This document shows positions 40,593-49,377 of a stretch of DNA of 64,000 bases, one piece after another. Under the pieces are notes generated by a model, which searched no databases, had not been told where the DNA came from, and saw nothing but the letters and a program-made list of their open reading frames with translations. This stretch comes from JADJVL01 sp046331545 (GTDB lineage Bacteria > Acidobacteriota > Holophagae > Holophagales > Holophagaceae). The stretch is from the NCBI GenBank assembly GCA_046331545.1, contig JAXLQR010000002.1, positions 310,001-374,000 on the forward strand. Reading direction: 5' to 3'. The translations under genes and the position numbers were made by a program. Every line of letters starts with the position of its first letter. Position 1 is the first letter of the stretch.

Positions 40593-41951
40593 ATGCCCTT
40601 CGACGTCGTCATGCCCCAGATGGGGGAGAGCATCGCGGAAGCCACCATCCTCAAGTGGCACCGCAAGGTGGGAGAGGCCATCGGGAAGGACGAGACCCTC
40701 TACGAGATCAGCACCGACAAGGTGGACGCCGAGATCCCCGCCCCCATCGCCGGCGCGGTGCTGGAGATCCTCGTGGACGTGAACATCACCGTCCCGGTGG
40801 GTACCGTCGTGGCGCGCCTCGGCGACGCCTCCGAACTCGGCAAGGGCGGAGCGGCCCCCGCCGCCGCGGCTCCCCAGGCCCCCGCCCCGGAGGCGAAGGC
40901 CGCCGCCCCCGTGCACCCCATGGCCACGGAGGAGGACAACAGCCTGGAAGGCCGGCTGCGCAGCAAGTCCTCGCCCCTGGTCCGCGAGATGGCGAAGCAG
41001 CACGGCGTGGACCTCGCCCTCGTGCCCGGCAGCGGCCAGAACGGCCGGGTCACCAAGGAGGACATGGAGGCCTACCTGGCGACGCGCGGCGCCGCCCCCG
41101 CGGTCGCGCCCACCACCGCGCCCCTGAGCGGCGAGATGCCCCGCATGGCCCCCGCCCACGATCCTTCCGCGCCCACCCTGGGCGCGGTGCCCGGCCTCGC
41201 GGTGCCGCCGGCCCCCCACGTGCCGGCCTTCGCGAGCGGCGAGCGGGTGAAGGTCGAGCCCATGAGCCGGATGCGGAAGATCATCGCGGACAACATGGTC
41301 AACTCGAAGCTGCGCACGAGCCCGCACGTCTACACGGTCTTCGAGATCGACATGAGCAACGCGGCGCGCCTGCGGGCCAAGCACCGCAAGGCCTTCGAGG
41401 AGACCTACGGCACCAAGCTCAGCTTCATGCCCTTCATCATGAAGGCGGTCATCAAGGGCCTGCAGGCCTTCCCCATCGTCAACAGCTCGGTCGACGGCGA
41501 CAACATCGTTTACAAGCAGGACATCAACCTGGGCATCGCCGTGAGCCTCGACTGGGGCCTCATCGTGCCGGTGGTGAAGAGCGCCGACAGTCTGAACCTC
41601 GGCGGCCTGGCGCGCAGCCTCAACGACCTCGCCGACCGGGCCCGGGCCAAGCAGCTCAAGCCCGACGAGATCAGCGGCGGCACCTTCACCATCACCAACC
41701 CCGGCGTCTTCGGCGACGTCTTCGGGCTCCCCATCATCAACCAGCCCCAGGTGGCCATCCAGTCCATCGGCGGCATCGTCAAGCGCCCCGTGGTGGTCAC
41801 CGACGAGAACGGCAGCGACGCCATCGCCATCCGCCAGATGATGTTCTCCGGCCTCTCCTTCGACCACCGCGTCATCGACGGCGCCGTGGCCGACCAGTTC
41901 ATGAGCGTGGTGAAGAAGGAGCTGGAGACCGGAACCTTCGGCCTCGAGTGA
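40593..41951 (+). CDS. Dihydrolipoamide acyltransferase (E2)
   Basis: 452-residue E2 core of a 2-oxoacid dehydrogenase complex. An N-terminal lipoyl domain has the lipoylated Lys in YEISTDKVDAEI (about residue 43). An Ala/Pro linker is followed by the E1/E3-binding domain (SSPLVREMAKQHGVDLALV, 125-160). A second linker leads to the catalytic domain with SFDHRVIDGAVADQF near the C-terminus. The GESI-EAT-WHRKVGE N-terminus fits the succinyl/branched-chain types rather than pyruvate E2. E1 and E3 genes are not nearby. It follows the amidase by 8 bp. Confidence 0.92.
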   Translation: MPFDVVMPQMGESIAEATILKWHRKVGEAIGKDETLYEISTDKVDAEIPAPIAGAVLEILVDVNITVPVGTVVARLGDASELGKGGAAPAAAAPQAPAPEAKAAAPVHPMATEEDNSLEGRLRSKSSPLVREMAKQHGVDLALVPGSGQNGRVTKEDMEAYLATRGAAPAVAPTTAPLSGEMPRMAPAHDPSAPTLGAVPGLAVPPAPHVPAFASGERVKVEPMSRMRKIIADNMVNSKLRTSPHVYTVFEIDMSNAARLRAKHRKAFEETYGTKLSFMPFIMKAVIKGLQAFPIVNSSVDGDNIVYKQDINLGIAVSLDWGLIVPVVKSADSLNLGGLARSLNDLADRARAKQLKPDEISGGTFTITNPGVFGDVFGLPIINQPQVAIQSIGGIVKRPVVVTDENGSDAIAIRQMMFSGLSFDHRVIDGAVADQFMSVVKKELETGTFGLE

Positions 41952-41975
41952 GCCCGGCCCCCCCGAGGGCCGGGC
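41952..41975 (+). terminator. Terminator-like hairpin after the E2 gene
   Basis: 9-bp stem GCCCGGCCC/GGGCCGGGC with a 6-nt loop, starting at the base after the stop codon. No U run. Confidence 0.55.
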
Positions 41976-42013
41976 CTTGATGCAAGCAGGGCGGCCTGCC
42001 GCTCGGCCTGGCC

Positions 42014-42099
42014 GTTGACCTCGGCGGGCCGTCGACCTCGGCTGGCCCTTGACCCTTGTCCCTGGCCTGGCCGTTGACCTTGACGTGGTCATTGACCTT
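42014..42099 (+). repeat. Degenerate GTTGACC-type array (half element)
   Basis: Five copies of a (G/C/A)T(T/C)GACC core lie about 17-24 bp apart (starting near 42014, 42031, 42049, 42073 and 42091), several preceded by GGCC. The array leads into the hairpin at 42111. It is the same kind of array as at 51.5 kb but less regular. No coding function fits. Confidence 0.7.
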
Positions 42100-42110
42100 A
42101 CCTTCCAGGA

Positions 42111-42161
42111 GCACCGAGATCGGCGATGGACGCGCCTTCCGTCCATCGCCGATCTCGGTGC
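42111..42161. repeat. 22-bp perfect hairpin of the repeat family
   Basis: Arms 42111-42132 and 42140-42161 are perfectly complementary, with a 7-nt loop CGCCTTC. The hairpin at 51605-51655 has the same 22-nt arm length and the near-identical loop TGCCTTC but different stem sequence. After the hairpin an AGCGT-GGC-GGAAC pattern (near 42171) resembles the one after the 51.6-kb hairpin. No mirror array follows, so this is a half or solo copy. Confidence 0.8.
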
Positions 42162-42324
42162 CAGACGCGCAGCGTCAAGGCGGAACCGGCCGGGTCACGG
42201 TCTTCGGGCTCCGAGCCCACCTCCGCCTCCACCCACCCAAGTGGTCTACTCAAAAACCCAGGAACCGGCCCTTCTCCATGGACCTCTGGAGCCCCAGCCT
42301 GGAGCCAACCCACCCGGAGGCTCC
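42162..42324. other. Spacer before the secreted-protein gene
   Basis: 163 bp. It opens with a short hairpin GACGC-GCA-GCGTC (42164-42176) belonging to the repeat unit, then AT-richer sequence around 42240-42280 that likely holds the promoter of the next gene. No other element seen. Confidence 0.4.
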
Positions 42325-42828
42325 ATGCCCAGACCCCCCGCCCTCGCCGCCGTCCTGGCCTTCGCGGCCCTCGCGCCCGCGGCCCTCCCCGCCCAATCCG
42401 GGCACCTGAACGTTCCCGCGAAACAGATGGTCCGCGTGCGCTTCTCCAAGTCCGCCTCGGACAATGCCATCACCCGCTCGAAGATGAGCCTGATCGGCCT
42501 CGACGGTTCCTACACGGACGACTGGAAGATCCCCGCCTCCCAGGCCCTGGTCATCACCGACGTGGCCATCGAGCCCTACCGCGCCCTCCCCGGCGTGGCG
42601 GAGGCCGGCCGGTTCTACCTGGAGCAGGCAGGCCCGGGAGGACAGGTGGTCGGTCTCGACGTCGACTTCAGCGGCTCCTTCGCGAGCAAGGTCTCGAAGG
42701 CCGACAAATTCTCCTTCACCGCGGGGTTCGCCTTCACCACCAAGGCGGCGCCTTCCTTCGTCATCGAGGTGCCCTGGACCCAGACCGGGGAGAACATCAC
42801 TGCCTTCGGCTACCTCGTCGTCTACTGA
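42325..42828 (+). CDS. Hypothetical secreted protein
   Basis: 167 residues with a clear signal peptide (ALAAVLAFAALAPAALPAQS). The mature part is a beta-rich domain with repeated Ser/Thr strands, ending ENITAFGYLVVY. No family recognised and no Cys, so it is probably a small periplasmic or secreted beta protein. GGAGG lies 4 nt before the ATG. A palindromic terminator follows. Confidence 0.7.
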   Translation: MPRPPALAAVLAFAALAPAALPAQSGHLNVPAKQMVRVRFSKSASDNAITRSKMSLIGLDGSYTDDWKIPASQALVITDVAIEPYRALPGVAEAGRFYLEQAGPGGQVVGLDVDFSGSFASKVSKADKFSFTAGFAFTTKAAPSFVIEVPWTQTGENITAFGYLVVY

Positions 42829-42838
42829 TCCCCTGGCT

Positions 42839-42876
42839 CGGCATGGAGCCCGGCGCATGCGCCGGGCTCCATGCCG
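42839..42876. terminator. 38-bp perfect palindrome between convergent genes
   Basis: Self-complementary from 42839 to 42876 (centre GCATGC), between the secreted-protein stop and the convergent dnaB stop at 42886. It would form the same stem on either transcript, so bidirectional termination is the simplest reading. Confidence 0.7.
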
Positions 42877-42885
42877 GCACCCGGC

Positions 42886-44256
42886 TCAGAAGCTGCTCTC
42901 CGCCACCCGCTCCATCTCCCGGTAGGTGGCGTACTCGCCCTCGAAGTAGAGCGGGATGCTGCCCGTGGGACCGCTGCGGTGCTTGGCGACGATCAGCTCG
43001 GCGGTGCGTTCGGGCTCGGCGTCCACCTGCCCCTGCGCGCTGCGGCGGTGGATGAAGGCGACGATGTCGGCGTCCTGCTCGAGGGCCCCGGAATCGCGGA
43101 GGTCGCTGAGCTGCGGCCGCCCGCCGGTGCGGTGCTCGACCTCGCGGTTGAGCTGGGAGAGCACGACGATGGGCAGGCCGCGGTCCTTGGCCAGGAGCTT
43201 GAGGCCGCGGCTGATCTCGCCGATGCGCACCGCCTCGCTCTGCTTCGCGGCGCGGCTGCCCTCGGGGCTGCTGAGGAGCTGGAGGTAGTCGATGATCACC
43301 AGGTCCAGCTTGGCGTTCACCGAGCTGAGGTGCCGGTCCACCTGCGCGGTGATCTGGGGGACGGTGATGCTCGCCTGGTCGTTGATGAAGATGGGCAGGC
43401 TGATCAGCTCGTCCCGGCTGGCGTAGAGCCGGGCCTCGGTGGCCGCGTCGAAGGCTCCGGCGAGCACCGACTTCATGTTCACCCGCGCGTGGGCGCTGAG
43501 GAGGCGCATGAAGACCTCCTCCGCGCTCATCTCGAGGCTGAAGAAGGCCGCGTGGGCCCCCTGGTGCAGCGCCGAACGGAGCAGCCAGTTCAGGGCGAGC
43601 GACGTCTTCCCGATGCCGGGGCGGGCGGCGAGGATCACCAGGTTGCCCGGCTGGAAGCCCTGGGTGATGGCGTCCAGGCGCGGGAAGCCCACCCGCAGGC
43701 CCGGCGCGCCGCGGCCCTCGATGCGGTCCACGAGACCCTCGATGGCCTCGTCGGCGATGGCCTTGATGTGCTGCAGGCCCTTCGCCTTCGCGTCCCCCTG
43801 GGCGAGGCGGAAGAGGTCCTGGGCCGCCAGCTCCACCAGCGACTCGGGCGGCGCCTCCTCGTCCGCCGCCTGGCGCGCGAGCTGGGCGCCGAGGCGGATG
43901 AGCTGGCGCTGCCGGTGCTTGCGGCGGATCAGGTCGGCGAGCACCTGGGGGCGGCCCACCTCCTCGGCGCTGAGGATCTCCACGAGGCCGGGATAGCCGC
44001 CCACGGTGCCGAGGGCGCCCTCCTGGTCCAGGGCGTCCTTCAGGGTCAGGGCGTTGACCTCCAGCCGCGCCTGCAGGAGCGCGCGCAGCGCCAGGAAGAC
44101 CCGGCGGTGGGCGGGGTGGACGAAGTCCTCCTCCTCCAGGGCGAAGGCGATCTCCGCGGCCAGGGGCTCCGCGCCCGGGGCGCAGAGGGTGGCCAGGAGG
44201 CTCCGCTCGGCGTCGGTGTCCTCCGGCAGCCGCTCAGGCACCAGGTCCACGGGCAT
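42886..44256 (-). CDS. dnaB: Replicative DNA helicase DnaB
   Basis: 456-residue hexameric helicase that unwinds the replication fork. The N-terminal helical collar has DTDAERSLLATLCAP and VGGYPGLVEIL. The RecA-like core has Walker A ARPGIGKTSLALNW, the following AAFFSLEMSAEEVFMRL, Walker B LDLVIIDYLQLL and the arginine-finger region VVLSQLNREVE. It ends LYFEGEYATYREM. Length matches the family; no intein is present. It starts 26 bp after the stop of the large lipoprotein gene on the same strand. Confidence 0.96.
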   Translation of the reverse strand: MPVDLVPERLPEDTDAERSLLATLCAPGAEPLAAEIAFALEEEDFVHPAHRRVFLALRALLQARLEVNALTLKDALDQEGALGTVGGYPGLVEILSAEEVGRPQVLADLIRRKHRQRQLIRLGAQLARQAADEEAPPESLVELAAQDLFRLAQGDAKAKGLQHIKAIADEAIEGLVDRIEGRGAPGLRVGFPRLDAITQGFQPGNLVILAARPGIGKTSLALNWLLRSALHQGAHAAFFSLEMSAEEVFMRLLSAHARVNMKSVLAGAFDAATEARLYASRDELISLPIFINDQASITVPQITAQVDRHLSSVNAKLDLVIIDYLQLLSSPEGSRAAKQSEAVRIGEISRGLKLLAKDRGLPIVVLSQLNREVEHRTGGRPQLSDLRDSGALEQDADIVAFIHRRSAQGQVDAEPERTAELIVAKHRSGPTGSIPLYFEGEYATYREMERVAESSF

Positions 44257-44282
44257 CGGCGACTCCGGAAGGCGGATCTAGA

Positions 44283-47200
44283 TTAGAGCCCAGGCGGCAC
44301 GTAGCCGCCACCGTTGGCGTCCACGAAGATCGGGTTCGTGACCGCCACCGGATAGATGCCGCGGTAGATCTTCGACCAGGGCGAGGCCGGGGCGTAGGCG
44401 CCGGAGGTGCCGAGGGGCACGCCGGCCTCCACCACGATCCAGGCGTCCTTGCCGGACGGCAGGTTCACCGCGAGGCTGCCGCTCCAGGTCCGGAGGTCGG
44501 TGCGGGAGAAGGTGGCGGCCACGTTGACCGTCTGGACCACCTGCCCGTTCACGACGATGCGGACCTCGTCCACGGGCACCCAATCCCCGGCGGTGAGGAC
44601 GATGGAGAGGTTGACGGTGGAGGCGGGCCCCGGCACGAGGCTTCCCGGCCCCGCGGCGCCGATGGAGACGTCCAGCAGCGGCCCGGTGGAGGCCACCGCC
44701 GCGCCGGACTTCAGCGCGGTCAGCACCGCGCCGAGGTCCTCCTGCTTCAGCGTGGCCGAGCCGGTCTTGAGGTAGGTGCGCGCGTGCCCGACGGGGGTGT
44801 CCAGGCTGAACCGGGCGGAGCTGAGCCCCAGGGCCTTCGTGAAGGCGGTGGGCGTCTGCTGGTTGAGGAGAGCGAACCAGTCGGCGCGGACCTGCTTGAA
44901 CTCGTTGAACCACGCCGTGGGGTTGGCCGGGTCGAAGCCCTCGCCCCGCAGGAGCTCCAGGGCCTCGAAGCTGCCCTGGGCGCGGCCGAGGGAGAAGGGG
45001 CCCTTGGCGGTCCACCAGGCGTTCACGCCGGTGCCGAGGGGCACGGCGGGATTGAAAGCCTTCAGCGTGAAGAGCCCCTGGGGCCCGCGGGGCCGGTGCA
45101 CGACGTTGAAGCCGCCTTCCGCCTGGGCCAGGAAGTCCGCCAGGGTCCAGCCCCGGGAGGCGCGGGCCCCGTTGCGGATCGTGCCCGCCGGCTTGGGGAC
45201 GAAGAGGGCCGTGACCTCGCCATAGCTTCCGAGGACCGAGGAGCGCGCCCCGAAGACGTAGGGCTTGCCCGCGATGGCCGCACGGTCAGCCTCGGTCTCG
45301 GGCGTCGATCCGAACTCGGTGAGGAATTCCGAGCGCAGCGCCTCCGCGTCGGCGTGGAGATCCATTTCGGTCAGGCCCACCACCTGGACGTCCTCCGCCA
45401 GGGCCGAGGCGAGCTTCTCGGCGGGGAGCAGCCCCCCGGTGGTCGCCTGCGAGGGGCCTGGAACGTCCAGGGGCACCCAGCCCTGGGGCACGGCCCGGGG
45501 GAACACCACCACGGTGTGCAGCGTGGTGCTGAAGTCCTTCTCGGGGCTGACCTGGAGCGGCGTGGATTCCAGGGACGAGAGGGGGCCCCGGGTCGTGTAG
45601 ACGCTGTAGGCGCCCCGGGCCAGGAGGGCGGGCTCCGGCGAACCCCCGAGGTAGGAGGCGCCGAAGACCTGGTTCCCGCCCTTGAAGCGGAAGGCCCCCA
45701 CGCTCGCGGAAAGGCCCAGGAGGCCCCGGGAGTTCTGGTCGTAGATGGACCCGAGGGTGCGGCCGCGCCTCCAGTCGGGATCAGCGGCGCCACCCAGGCC
45801 CGCGAAGGTCAGCTTGGCGGGCTGGAAGAAGGACAGTCCCTGATCCTGGCCAACGACGCTGAAGTAGTGGGGCGTGAGCAGGGTGTCCTTCAGGCTGCCG
45901 TCCAGGGCCTGGAGCCGGGGACGCTCCGGGGCCAGGTCCTCCGCGATCACGAAGGCCTGGGTCTTGGAAACGACCAGCGGCGTCGCGACGTGGGGGGAGG
46001 TGGAATCCACCTCGACGTTGGTGAGGTTCGTGAAGACCGCCTGTTCGTTGCGGTTGCGGGCCACGATCCGGTAGGTACCGGTGGGGAGGTAGGCCGAGTA
46101 GTAGGGGGTGGAGCTGGAGACCACGAGGATGGTGGGCGGGACCAGGTCCTGGGGCTCGAGCCAGTCCACGCGCTCCAGCTGCCAGACCGGCGACGTCGCG
46201 GAGCCGATGTTCCGCTCGAAGCGGATCTCCGCCTGGAGGGTGCCCGACCGGGACATGGTCCCGAAGGCCTTGTAGACGAGGAGCCCGTTGTCCTGCTGCC
46301 GCAGGGTGGACCGGTCCACCTGCATGAGGTTCAGAAGGCCGGTGGTCTGCCCCGGGAAGACGGGGCTGGAGGTGCTGGTGCCGTAGACCGCATAGAGCCG
46401 GCGACGGTAGGTGAGGGACTGGCCTGGGGCGAGGTTCCCCGCGGCGGGGAGCCCCCCCGCCACCACCCGCTCGGGAAACTGGGGCCGGGCCTGGGTCAGG
46501 GCGTCCTGCCGGTCGCTCGCCACCAGGAGGGTGTCGGCGTCCACGGGGAGCAGCCCCAGGCTCGCGTGCCCGTCCACCGTGGCGGCGCCCGGCTCCGAGG
46601 CGAGCAGGCCCACCATGGGGGCCTGGACGGCGGTGGCCAGGGGTTGGGTGAAGTCGCTCCCCGGGATCTGGGCCCCCCAGGTGGAGAGGGGCGCGCCGGC
46701 CGCGTCCTTCTGGGCGGGGATGACCGCCCGGAAGCCGCCTCCGTGCTGGAGCAGGGCGTCACCCAGGTTGCGCACCGGCAGGGCGGTGCCGCCGGTGTTC
46801 GTGACGGTGGTCGTCAGGGTGAAGTGGTTCCGCTCCAGGCGGGCCAGCTCGATCTTGTGGGTCACGGCGAGGCCCTGGACCCGGTCCGAGGCGTCCCAGG
46901 CGGCCCCGGCGAGCTTGTGCTTCGGGTCGTAGAGCCCGCCGGTGGCGGTGATGCTCGCGAGGTCCCCGTCCGAGGCGGGCAGGTAGCGGTCGAAGACGAA
47001 GGCGAGGTCGGGGTCCAGGTTCGCCACGGGGGTGAGGCGCTCGAGGCTGTCGGAGGGCATGGAGACCCGGCGGAAGCTCGTGTCGAGCTCGATGTACCCC
47101 ACATCCACGATGCTGCCGCCGCTGGCGGCGCCCGCGATGGCGTCCCGCTCCCCGAAGGGGGTGCCGTCCACCGCGAGCTCGATGAAGTCGTTCCCGAGAT

Positions 47201-47411
47201 AGAAGTCGCCAGGACCGGCGGCGGCCTTCAGGCCCGCGGGCCGGTCGCCGCCGACGGCGGGGATCTCCTCCGCCGACAGGACGGAGCGCTGCAGGCCCGT
47301 GGCGCGGAAGCAGCCGGTGCCCGCGGCGAGGAGCAGCAGGAGCGCGGGGAAGGCCAGGGGACGGGCCGGGAAGCGGTCGGAGACGGGGCGGACGGGGATT
47401 CGGAGGCTCAT
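44283..47411 (-). CDS. Very large CehA/McbA-like lipoprotein
   Basis: 1042-residue lipoprotein: a signal FPALLLLLAAGTGC ends in the acylated Cys. The first ~650 residues are beta-rich (LYDPKHKLAGAAW; TYRIVARNRNEQAVF). The last ~400 resemble the PHP-fold CehA/McbA metallohydrolases, with ADWFALLNQQTPTAF and a C-terminal LKSGAAVASTGPLLDVSI. Expected metal ligands are mostly missing: TDHN/TEHN is TEMD, and the SDSH region is LSSARF; one His remains in NVVHRPRG. A structural or binding role is therefore more likely than hydrolysis. ATG at 47411 is chosen; an upstream TTG frame adds 14 non-signal residues. Confidence 0.7.
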   Translation of the reverse strand: MSLRIPVRPVSDRFPARPLAFPALLLLLAAGTGCFRATGLQRSVLSAEEIPAVGGDRPAGLKAAAGPGDFYLGNDFIELAVDGTPFGERDAIAGAASGGSIVDVGYIELDTSFRRVSMPSDSLERLTPVANLDPDLAFVFDRYLPASDGDLASITATGGLYDPKHKLAGAAWDASDRVQGLAVTHKIELARLERNHFTLTTTVTNTGGTALPVRNLGDALLQHGGGFRAVIPAQKDAAGAPLSTWGAQIPGSDFTQPLATAVQAPMVGLLASEPGAATVDGHASLGLLPVDADTLLVASDRQDALTQARPQFPERVVAGGLPAAGNLAPGQSLTYRRRLYAVYGTSTSSPVFPGQTTGLLNLMQVDRSTLRQQDNGLLVYKAFGTMSRSGTLQAEIRFERNIGSATSPVWQLERVDWLEPQDLVPPTILVVSSSTPYYSAYLPTGTYRIVARNRNEQAVFTNLTNVEVDSTSPHVATPLVVSKTQAFVIAEDLAPERPRLQALDGSLKDTLLTPHYFSVVGQDQGLSFFQPAKLTFAGLGGAADPDWRRGRTLGSIYDQNSRGLLGLSASVGAFRFKGGNQVFGASYLGGSPEPALLARGAYSVYTTRGPLSSLESTPLQVSPEKDFSTTLHTVVVFPRAVPQGWVPLDVPGPSQATTGGLLPAEKLASALAEDVQVVGLTEMDLHADAEALRSEFLTEFGSTPETEADRAAIAGKPYVFGARSSVLGSYGEVTALFVPKPAGTIRNGARASRGWTLADFLAQAEGGFNVVHRPRGPQGLFTLKAFNPAVPLGTGVNAWWTAKGPFSLGRAQGSFEALELLRGEGFDPANPTAWFNEFKQVRADWFALLNQQTPTAFTKALGLSSARFSLDTPVGHARTYLKTGSATLKQEDLGAVLTALKSGAAVASTGPLLDVSIGAAGPGSLVPGPASTVNLSIVLTAGDWVPVDEVRIVVNGQVVQTVNVAATFSRTDLRTWSGSLAVNLPSGKDAWIVVEAGVPLGTSGAYAPASPWSKIYRGIYPVAVTNPIFVDANGGGYVPPGL

Positions 47412-47473
47412 TCGGATCCGGGGAGGGGCCCCGAGGGGCGGTGTGCGCGGCAAACCATCTATGCTAACCCAGC

Positions 47474-48238
47474 ATGGCGAATCCCCATCGGAGCCTCCTT
47501 TCCCGGCTGGGCTGGTCCAGGCCCCCGGGCGACGCTCCGGCGGGGGCGGGGCCGGAAGGGAGGCCCGCGAGGAGGGGCCGGGGCTGGAAGGCCGCGGTCC
47601 TGGTCCTCGGGCTGGGGTTCCTCGGTGATCTGGGATGGATCCACATTAAGTTCCCGGTGGCCGCCCGGTCCCGCACCCTTCGCGCGGAGGATGCCTTCTC
47701 CCCCGGAACCGCGGCCCCCGCCCTGGTGCTCGGGGCCGGCGTGCAGCCCGGCGGCGAGCCCACCGAGAGCCTCGAGGAGCGCCTCCAGGCGGCACTGGAC
47801 CTCTACCGGGCGGGCCGGGCCTCATGGATCCTCGTCAGCGGGGACAACCGCGCCCAGAACTACAACGAGCCCCAGGCCATGCGGCGCTGGCTCCTCAAGC
47901 GGGACGTGCCCGAGGCGCGCATCGTGTGCGACTTCGCGGGGCGGCGGACCTACGACAGCCTCCGCCGGGCCCGGGACGTCTTCGGCGTCCGGAGGCTCGT
48001 CGTCGTGACCTCGGACTACCACATCCCGCGGGCCCTCTACCTGGCCCGGCGCCTGGGGCTCGAGGCCTGGGGCCTCCCCGCCCGGTCGGGCGCCCAGCCT
48101 CGCGCCTCCCGCCTCGGCTTCGCCCTCCGGGAGTGGCTGGCCCGGCACAAGGCGGTGCTGGACACGTGGTTCCCCCCGGACGTGGTGCTGGGCCCCCCGG
48201 AACCCACGCCGGACCAGCCCGTCCAGGAGGCCCGTTGA
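47474..48238 (+). CDS. YdcF/SanA family (DUF218) protein
   Basis: 254 residues. One membrane helix (KAAVLVLGLGFLGDLGW) precedes the DUF218 domain: LVLGAGVQPGGEPTESLEERL, LVSGDNRAQNYNEPQAM, TYDSLRRARDVFGV and VVTSDYHIPRALYLARR. The SanA subgroup has been tied to envelope barrier function and vancomycin resistance in enterobacteria. It is the first of three genes joined by 4-bp overlaps with a thiolase and an MFS protein. Confidence 0.88.
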   Translation: MANPHRSLLSRLGWSRPPGDAPAGAGPEGRPARRGRGWKAAVLVLGLGFLGDLGWIHIKFPVAARSRTLRAEDAFSPGTAAPALVLGAGVQPGGEPTESLEERLQAALDLYRAGRASWILVSGDNRAQNYNEPQAMRRWLLKRDVPEARIVCDFAGRRTYDSLRRARDVFGVRRLVVVTSDYHIPRALYLARRLGLEAWGLPARSGAQPRASRLGFALREWLARHKAVLDTWFPPDVVLGPPEPTPDQPVQEAR

Positions 48239-49377
48239 GCCCTCGCGGGCGCCTGGAGGGGGTGGGCATCCTCGCCGCCGCCCGGCTGCCCCAGGGCCGC
48301 TACCTGGGCGCCCTGGCGGGGCTCGGCGCCGTGGCCCTCGGGGCCTCGGCCGTGCGCGGTCTCCTGGAGGGCCGGGACCTGCCCCCGCCGGACAAGGTGC
48401 ACTGGGGCATGGCCCGCAGCCACACCCAGGGCATGAATCCCGCGCGGACGGTGGCGCTGCGGGCGGGCCTCGGGGCGTCCTGCTTCGCCAGCACGGTGAA
48501 CATGGCCTGCGGCTCCAGCCTCCAGGCGCTGATCCAGGCTGCCCAGGACGTGGCCCTGGGCCGGCCGGGCACCCTGCTCGCCGGGGGCAGCGAGGCCATG
48601 TCCGACACGCCCCACCTGCTGCCGGGGCTGCGCCGGGGCCTGCGCATGGGCCATCGCGAGGCCCCCGACGTGATGATCCAGGACGGCCTGCGCTGCCCGG
48701 TCACGGGCCTCCTGATGGGGGAGACGGTGGAGCGGCTCGCGATCCGCCACGGGATCACGCGGGAGGAGGCGGACGCCTTCGCCCTGGCCAGCCATCGTCG
48801 CGCCGCCGTGGCGGACTTCCGCGCGGAGCTGCGACCCCTCCCCGAACTGGACCGGGACGAGTGCGTGCGGCCCGGGGACACCCTGGAGGCCCTGGCGGCC
48901 CTTGCACCGGTCTTCCATCCCGAGGGACGGATCACCGCCGGGAACGCCTCCGCGCTCTCGGACGGCGCTGCGGCGCTGCTGCTGGGGGGCGGGGCCCCCG
49001 ACGACTGGATCGGGCGGCTGCTGGGCTGGGCGGAGGCCGCGGTGGACCCCCTGGACATGGGGGCGGCGCCGGTCCCGGCCATCCGGGACCTGCTCCAGCG
49101 CTGCGGCCTGGCGCCCTCCGACGTGGACCTCTGGGAGATCAACGAGGCCTTCGCGGCGCAGGTGCTGGTCTGCGCGCGGCAGCTGGACCTGCCGCTGGAC
49201 CGGCTCAACGTGGCCGGCGGCGGCGTGGCCCTCGGGCATCCCATCGGCGCCTCCGGGGCGCGCATCGTCGTCACCCTGCTCCACCAGCTCCGCGCCCGGG
49301 GCGGCGGCCTCGGCGTCGCGGCCCTGGGCATCGGCGGAGGCCTGGGCCTCGCGGTGCTGGTGGAGGCCCGTCCGTGA
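48235..49377 (+). CDS. Thiolase-family protein lacking the second catalytic Cys
   Basis: 380-residue thiolase-fold acyltransferase. The acyl-accepting Cys is in NMACGSSLQAL (about residue 92). NEAFAAQ and the GHPIGASGAR His motif are intact. The last motif, normally CIGGG, reads GIGGG (in AALGIGGGLGLAV), so the second Cys is Gly. The usual N-terminal start is also shortened around a Leu-rich segment. Claisen condensation may be impaired, or another base used. TTG at 48235 has AGGAGG 5 nt upstream and overlaps the previous stop (TTGA). Confidence 0.85.
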   Translation: MSPRGRLEGVGILAAARLPQGRYLGALAGLGAVALGASAVRGLLEGRDLPPPDKVHWGMARSHTQGMNPARTVALRAGLGASCFASTVNMACGSSLQALIQAAQDVALGRPGTLLAGGSEAMSDTPHLLPGLRRGLRMGHREAPDVMIQDGLRCPVTGLLMGETVERLAIRHGITREEADAFALASHRRAAVADFRAELRPLPELDRDECVRPGDTLEALAALAPVFHPEGRITAGNASALSDGAAALLLGGGAPDDWIGRLLGWAEAAVDPLDMGAAPVPAIRDLLQRCGLAPSDVDLWEINEAFAAQVLVCARQLDLPLDRLNVAGGGVALGHPIGASGARIVVTLLHQLRARGGGLGVAALGIGGGLGLAVLVEARP

